Position numbers and translations under genes: made by a program
Assembly: GCF_020536995.1 (NCBI RefSeq)
Contig: NC_068356.1
Coordinates: 82,910,683 to 82,974,682 of the forward strand
Direction: 5' to 3'
Source of the DNA: Dreissena polymorpha
Lineage: Eukaryota > Mollusca > Bivalvia > Myida > Dreissenidae
DNA length: 64,000 nucleotides
Part shown: one piece after another, positions 57,630-64,000 of the stretch
How the letters are laid out: every line of letters begins with the position of its first letter
Position numbering within the stretch: the first letter of the stretch is position 1
Notes under the pieces: generated by a model
What the model saw: the letters and a program-made list of their open reading frames with translations, nothing else
Database searches by the model: none
What the model was told of the DNA's origin: nothing

Positions 57630-60240
57630 GAAGAATATATTATGATATTAAATATATATACGTGCAATATTTGAAGAAAAACATCACATGGGTCATTCAA
57701 AATATTAAGATATTTATACATATATTTATCGTACTTTACTAGTAATGTTACAAAAAGTTCATTCCCGATTATCATGAAATGATATTTTTAAATAAAGCAT
57801 ATAGAAAACAAACCTTGGTGTAAAGTTGTTCAACGCCTTCTGTATTCACCAATGAAATACTTTACCGACTCACCGTACTCAGTTTATCAAATATAGTTCA
57901 TTAGATAAATGATAATTTGATTTAACTTGCATTTAATCTCTGCCCTCTAACAATTGATTTCACTTCTATCTTAAACACGTGCTAATGATTGATAGATATA
58001 CTTCTATACCTCGACCCAAAACACCTGATGTGGTTGAAAATTTTTTTATATTTAAAATATGAAATAAGAAAAAATGCCAACATGTTTTATTTGATATACA
58101 ATTATAAGAAAAAAGCACATGGATAGAATACAGAAAGTAAAAAGTCTCAACAACAACCCCATAACTTTAATACTTCCTTTATTTTTCTTAAACTAACTTA
58201 AATAGTCAATATAATCAACGAATATTTCTCAAAATATTTCGTTCAATAAAGTGAACACATAGAAAAAAAAATCAGTGTTCCGTATAGCAATATCCAACAT
58301 TTCAATGCTAGACGTGGTATTGTAACATTATTTAACGAGATTCAAAATTCTAGTTTTTATTTTTGTTTTCGACAATATATTCTATGTTAATTTTTCGATA
58401 TCCGAACATTTATGAGAGAACGTGAGACTGGCTTCGGGCAGCGTCGGAAAAACGAAGGATTTATGAGTACTCCGCCGTGCTTCCGATGCAGCCCGAAGCC
58501 AATCTCGCGTTCGCTCGTAAATGTTTGGATATCGTAGCCAGAAATTCAGATGGACTATATTTTGACACACACACGCAAATTAACGATAATTGTGTATCAC
58601 GTTAAATCTATGTTTTAAGATCACATCTAGCGTTGAAATCTTGGCTATAGCTATGGTTAAGAAACGATTGAGTGAATGGCTGAAGCTCCCTTTTGTCATA
58701 TGTTCTTTTTCGAATTTGACTGTCTATGTTTTGTACTAAAACACTTCGTATAATTACATAAATACAGGCCTGACCTAATATTTAAACGACGCTTTGGCGT
58801 GAATATTTAAGGGCAAACAACAACCACGATTGTTTGGTAATATAATTATAATACTTTGATCCAAAAAGTTCCATGTAACAGTAAGTTACAATCTGAACAG
58901 GTAATGCTAGAAGTAATTGTATGCAAGACAAATTAGAATTGTATGGGGAAAATGGGTAGCCAATAATGAAGAAAATCTAAGCGTTTAATGATAGCCGATT
59001 TTAATTAATTTATTTTAGCCTCACACACGACTATTTTTAATATGTATTTTGCATGAATGCATGTAATGTGGCGTTTGGATTTTTGATTACAGTTTGATCA
59101 AAGAACCCTACAAATGGTCACTGTTTGCTTTTTTCACAAATATATTGTTGAAGGATACATTTTCAAATCGAGCATATTAAATACCTTGCTGGTTTTAAAT
59201 AATGTGGGCATTCCGTTATGGATGATGATGATTGTTTTGTAATATTTGTTCAATATTGTCTTCGATAAACAAATTATGTTTTATGAGAATTCAGTAATAG
59301 AACCTTTCTCAAGATCGCCGAAATTATGTACAATATTATGGGTTAAGACCACGCGTTAGTTGCGGTAAATGCTGGAAGATCTTTTGTACATGTCTGTTTC
59401 TGAAAAAAAACAACAAAAACATGTTTACTGTTTCAGATTTGCTCCACAGCAGGTGTTAATTTGTCAGTTAAACAAATTTTAATGTATGTGCCTCTAAATG
59501 AATCCATCGTTTGCAAAACGTCAACAAATGTGTTTGTGATAGAAACTTAAATTTCTTTTAATCTTGAATGGAATTAATTTTAGTGTGAACAACCATATAC
59601 CCTTGTATATGATTGATAATGAGACATGCTGAAGTTATCGCCCTTTTTACCTGCGAAAATAAAAGGACGTTTAGCTTCTTTACTATTAGTTTCTTCGCTC
59701 CCACAGCCCATAGGTAATTTGCGGAGCATAATTGGTACTTTTTTGGTCTGAAAGAAACATGTGAATCCTATATTTTGAAAGTTAACTGAACAGTAGCTTA
59801 TTTTCCGCTACATAATTTTAAGATGTGTATCCTCTAAATGCATCCATTGTCCCAAAAGGGTCAAATACTTTGATGTTTGATAGTGATACTAGTAAAAACT
59901 CAATGTGTACTTTTATATTGACCGAATTGCATCTTAAATTGTAATTGCAAACATTAACCAAACAAAATAAGATGTATAAAACATGTAAGTTTTAGTGGAC
60001 CATGTGCAATATGACTCATAAACAGGATTCATTGAAATTTCGTTTTAATATTATTTAAGTTTTCATCTAATATTAAATTCTGTAGCAGCTATGTCCAGCT
60101 GTTATATTTGATGCACAAACAGAATAACAATGATAAACATTTATTACCAACACACTATTTGTTGTCCCTTCTTGTGTTCATTTACTAGAGTGTTCACAAC
60201 GTTACACTATAGCGATTTAGATCAACTACCATGCATATAA
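57630..60240. other. Gene-free DNA with small repeats
   Basis: Apart from a partial MITE end (about 58269-58310, related to 15712-16053) and the hairpin at 58396 nothing coding or structured is apparent. Confidence 0.5.
58396..58534. repeat. Hairpin element, ~53-bp arms
   Basis: CGATATCCGAACATTTATGA...CTGGCTTCGGGC pairs with GCCCGAAGCCAATCTCGCG...TGTTTGGATATCG, and the inner GCGTCGGAA with TTCCGATGC. The loop is about 32 bases. GC-rich arms in AT-rich DNA make it a stable hairpin; the open frame at 58382-58570 is incidental. Confidence 0.85.
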
Positions 60241-61045
60241 GTGCTTATGATTACGCTCAATAAAAACAAGTCAGGGCCAGGTTAGATCCCTGTGGTATTA
60301 TTTAAACAAATTTAAAGAGAATAATCATATTATTTTACATAACAGATATAAAACATCTGGGACTGGCAATTTCAGTGGAGATGATTCTTAGAGTATTAAA
60401 TATATGCATACAAGAGAAACAAAATACACCGGTGAGTGATACGTCTTGACTTCATATGCATGATTTGAACAAACTTGCAAGAATACCACCATACAATGTT
60501 ACATGGCAATAACAAACATATGAACCGTGCGTTTTCAGAGGAGAGAAAAATAACCTTGTCATTTGAGAGCATCAATCTTTTAAAGTCGTTACTGTATGCA
60601 TTTAAAGGAAACATGTTTTGCCCAGGAAGGCGCCAGATTTGATCCATTGGGCATACATTGAGCAAACGTAGTATAGGACCAACATACGATGATACTTTAC
60701 AACTACCAAACGTAAAGGCCTTTGAGTTTCAGGGAATACGCTTTTTAAAGGTTTTACTATTTACATTTAAGGGAAACAAGCAAACCTCAGGGCGGGAAAA
60801 TCATTGACCGCAGATACATGATTTGAACATACTCAATAGAGGAACAACAACCGTTGCTACAAGCTAAATACCACACTTGTGGGCCCCTTGAATTTATATA
60901 AACTTTTTAAATTTTGAAATGTATACATGTAAGGGAAACAAGTAACACACAGAGCAGGGCCATTTTACACTGGTGATATAAATTGAACAAACTTGGTAGT
61001 TGCCAAACCTCAAACCTTTGGGCTTTGTGTTTTCAGATAATAATG
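60240..61045 (+). repeat. Degenerate ~160-bp tandem repeat of bivalve type
   Basis: Four to five units share 'TTTGAACAAACTTG' (60465, about 60660, 60821, 60986), 'CCACCATACGATGC'-like sequence, 'GGCCTTTGAGTTTTCAG', 'TTTTTAAAG.TTTTACTATAT' and 'CATTTAAGGGAAACA', then 'CAGGGCGGGGCCA'. I know this pattern from many bivalve introns and intergenic regions. The frame at 60396-60665 is part of it. Confidence 0.6.
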
Positions 61046-61049
61046 TTGA

Positions 61050-64000
61050 ACGCCATAAATGTACCGTGTATTTGTGTAAAATGTACTCTACTTCATACTG
61101 TTTGAGGGTGAATATTTTTTTAATAATAGAACATGTTTTTATTTCCGTTCCCCTTGTAGTACAAACTCCACACTGATATGTGATATATTATCAAATTAGC
61201 AAAAACATTTCCGGTGCAATGTGGTGTATGGTGATTTCAGTTAAATATGTATGTGCTGCTATACTGGCCGACATTCAACACTATACTTCACTCAAGTGAA
61301 AATACTCATATATAACCATGTGCATATTTAGAGTGTACAAAATATTAAAAGGTTTTATTTTCTTTTTTTTTCGAATAGAAATATGAAATACCTTTTCTTT
61401 ATTAAGTGAAATACCCTATTTTCTTGATATTATTGTTCTGTTTAATTGCCCTTTAAACAACATCGTTAATAAATTTAATTAAGGCAAAATGTATTTTCTT
61501 AAAGTCTTTATTGTCATCGGTGGCAGAAAGAACACTTTTATGTACGCAATGATGGTCGTGTCTACAGACAACTTGCGAAATTAGATTATGTTATTAATTA
61601 AGTGTAAGCGATTGAAACACGTTTTGGATGGTACAGTCTAAGTAAATCTTCTTTGTTATTTATTTGGTTAATATATCATACTTTTTTAATTATTGAAATT
61701 CCTTTGGATTGCCTTGTTCAGCGTTCCTTTAATTCACGTCAGAAAAACTTGACGTGAAAATTTAACTAACATGTTTCATAAATTTTGATTTATTTAATAG
61801 CTAGAGGGTTTTCTTACTAGTTAATTAACATGAATGTCATTAATGCAAATCAACAAGTCAATGTATATTATTATTTTAATAGTCCTTTTAAAGAGAGAAT
61901 TTCTTTGGTAAATATTATAACAAGATATCGTGTGAATTATAATACATGTGTTATTTGCCAGGAATGATGATTCAAACATACGTATTATTTCTTTACATAG
62001 TGCCAGTACTTTTGCACAATTCGTCAGTTGTCTGCATTTCCGCAGTTGTAGCATAACATAATATTACAGTTCAAACACATGTCACGTAATCGTTCATTAT
62101 TCAAGGATGGCACACAGTAACAAACAAAGTTAATTTCTCTTCATTTAAAAGTATGTAACCTATTGTTCGATTCACGCCATGCTCTTATTGTCATAATGAC
62201 GAGATTCGCATTAACTACCTTTTGCTACATTGCGAATATGGCAAGTCCGTCTCTTTCCATTAATGTCAATTTCTCCGTATAACGTGGAATGAAATACTCA
62301 ACAACAACGCCATATATGAATTCCAGTCCAATTTAATATCTAATATAATTCATATTTTCAGTCATACAAATACATTCTGATATCTACATGATTGGATCTT
62401 TCCCGATCCGTTCACCTCAAAATCTAAGCCAAGTGTGTTCTATTCTGACAAAACATCTACATTTTGTTTACAGGTTAATTTGCATAAAACTCAATTATTA
62501 CTTTGGTGGTCATTAGTGTCCGTTTTTTCACGTGCTTATTGTTGATTGGTTGAATTGCTAAATGTACTGAATAAATGACACCCCGGGAACGGAGAAACCA
62601 AATTATTCATGTATTTACACGCTTATCGAATAATCCGTCTAGACATCTAATTTGATTATTTGTGGTGATAGAAAGTTTTAATGTACTCTTATAGTTGAAT
62701 AAGATTACGTTTTCCGGTGCAATACTTTGTATGACTGATGCAACTTTGTATGACTGATGCAAATAAGGTATTACTGTAATGCTTTTCATCTGGCAGATTC
62801 CAATGGCTATATGAGCTAATCTAATAAGATTAGAAGTCCCATGTCAATATCGTTGACCATTTTATCAATTGAATGCCTTGTTAAATATACAGTCTCTATA
62901 TTCTCCTATCTAAATATACTATCTTTGACCTAAATTTGTTGATTTAGTATACTCTTCAATGAATGCAAGGATATGTCATGTTTCTACTTGCTAGAAATAA
63001 ACCTTCAAATATTTTGAAACATTTTCCACTTTCTATAAATAAACCTTCAAATATTTTGAACACTTATTATTATGATATAAGATGTATCATTAATTATAAC
63101 AGTTTTTTTATTGATAAATATTGATGTAAATAAAATTTTAACATTTTCTTACATTATTCAAACATCTATTTAATTCTGAAATGCATACATGATTTTGTCA
63201 TTCATATTATTAAAACATCTCTTGATAATTTCTGACATTAAATTGACTTATAAATTCCTATCACATTATTAATATTATCTGTAAGTAGATTTCAATCACA
63301 TTGTTATATTATATAACATAATATTTATGTTATATGAATAAACAATAACGAGGCTGTTACGTTACACAACCTTCCCCCTTAATTTGATTTTTTTTTGTAT
63401 TTTATGATATAAAAAAATCTTTAAGATTTTAGGTATTGAAGTACATGAAAACATTGTTCATATTGACACATACGAAGAAAAATCTTTTAAATGGAACTAA
63501 TGACAATGAAAAACATGAAGACATCATTGATCAAAACACATATATAATGAAAATCTGCAAACAGTAATTGAATTTAAACGAGTGTCTCTGCTGACGATAA
63601 AATGTTGGAATGGTTATCAATTGTTAATGTCAACCACAATGAAGTGTAATGGCTAGTGTTTATTTGTGACATCTGGCTGGAGGCGATGTGGCTTCAGGGT
63701 TAAGAGATGAGACGTCCTGTTGGAGAGTATGTGACCTCTGGTTGTAGTTGGTAACATCCAGTTGATTCGAGACGACGGCTTCCGATTGAAGACGATTATT
63801 TTCGGTCGGAGAAGCTGTTGGTCATCAGCTGTCGCACGATTTAGGATACTTCAAACATGTAGTATTTAAGCAGATATAGTTCTGAAGAATGTCTGCGCTC
63901 ATGACTGTAGCGTCATAATAATTGTTTATGTACACGTAATTGAGGTAACACACATATATATTACATAAGTTCGTAGATAATAAAACTTTCACCTAATATA
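61050..64000. other. AT-rich DNA, no gene seen
   Basis: Short direct repeats only ('ACTTTGTATGACTGATGCAA' twice near 62720-62765; 'AATAAACCTTCAAATATTTT' twice near 62997 and 63040). The more GC-balanced stretch 63640-63840 could belong to a feature beyond the window, but nothing in it is recognisable. Confidence 0.45.

Noticed and set aside
62500-63900. Possible end of a long-terminal-repeat element suggested by the composition near 63350 and 63650
   Set aside because: No second copy, no primer-binding site and no coding part is visible in the window, so the idea has no support.

Overview
The window looks like nuclear DNA of a bivalve mollusc. It is AT-rich, gene-sparse, has introns with GT/AG borders, and is full of repeat families I know from bivalve genomes: tandem units around a 'TCATCCGATCTTCACCAAA' core, 'GATGCTCCCC...GGGAGCATA' elements, palindromic MITEs and tRNA-derived SINEs. 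The proteins also point to bivalves: a DZIP3-type HEPN domain joined to NACHT and LRRs, and a B-box/NHL protein. A heterodont such as Dreissena is a guess; the sequence alone does not fix the species.

Layout. 1-4.1 kb: a minus-strand L1/Tx1-like LINE with an almost complete ORF2. 4.1-11.3 kb: no genes, several bivalve repeats and a perfect cruciform around a (TA)n tract. 11.6-22.2 kb: the main gene, minus strand, five coding exons with compatible phases (22090-21521, 21000-20842, 18898-18634, 18012-16249, 12847-11622) giving a predicted 1327-residue HEPN(DZIP3-like)-coiled coil-NACHT-LRR receptor. Its intron 4 holds an antisense decayed PIN-like gene and a MITE. 21.4-27.9 kb: a tandem segmental duplication whose second copy lost almost all of exon 1, plus two minisatellites. 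28.1-28.4 kb: a possible terminal exon of an unrecognised gene. 28.8-37.9 kb: a second tandem duplication carrying a dead and an intact copy of a membrane-anchored B-box/NHL gene. 42.3-54.3 kb: a large inverted duplication (two arms of about 3.2-3.6 kb around a 5.1 kb spacer) decorated with TIR elements, one of them a MULE-like MITE with a perfect 9-bp target duplication. 56.9-57.6 kb: a gene for a two-domain LRAT-like protein in which both catalytic cysteine positions are serine. 57.7-64 kb: no gene seen, only degenerate repeats.

The receptor, the B-box/NHL protein and the LRAT-like protein are separate genes. The first two belong to families expanded in bivalves and linked to innate immunity. 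The best candidate for an under-described system is the HEPN-NACHT-LRR receptor: a nucleotide-binding oligomerisation module with an RNase-superfamily N-terminal domain, an arrangement reminiscent of bacterial antiphage NACHT/HEPN proteins. The functional link is inference.
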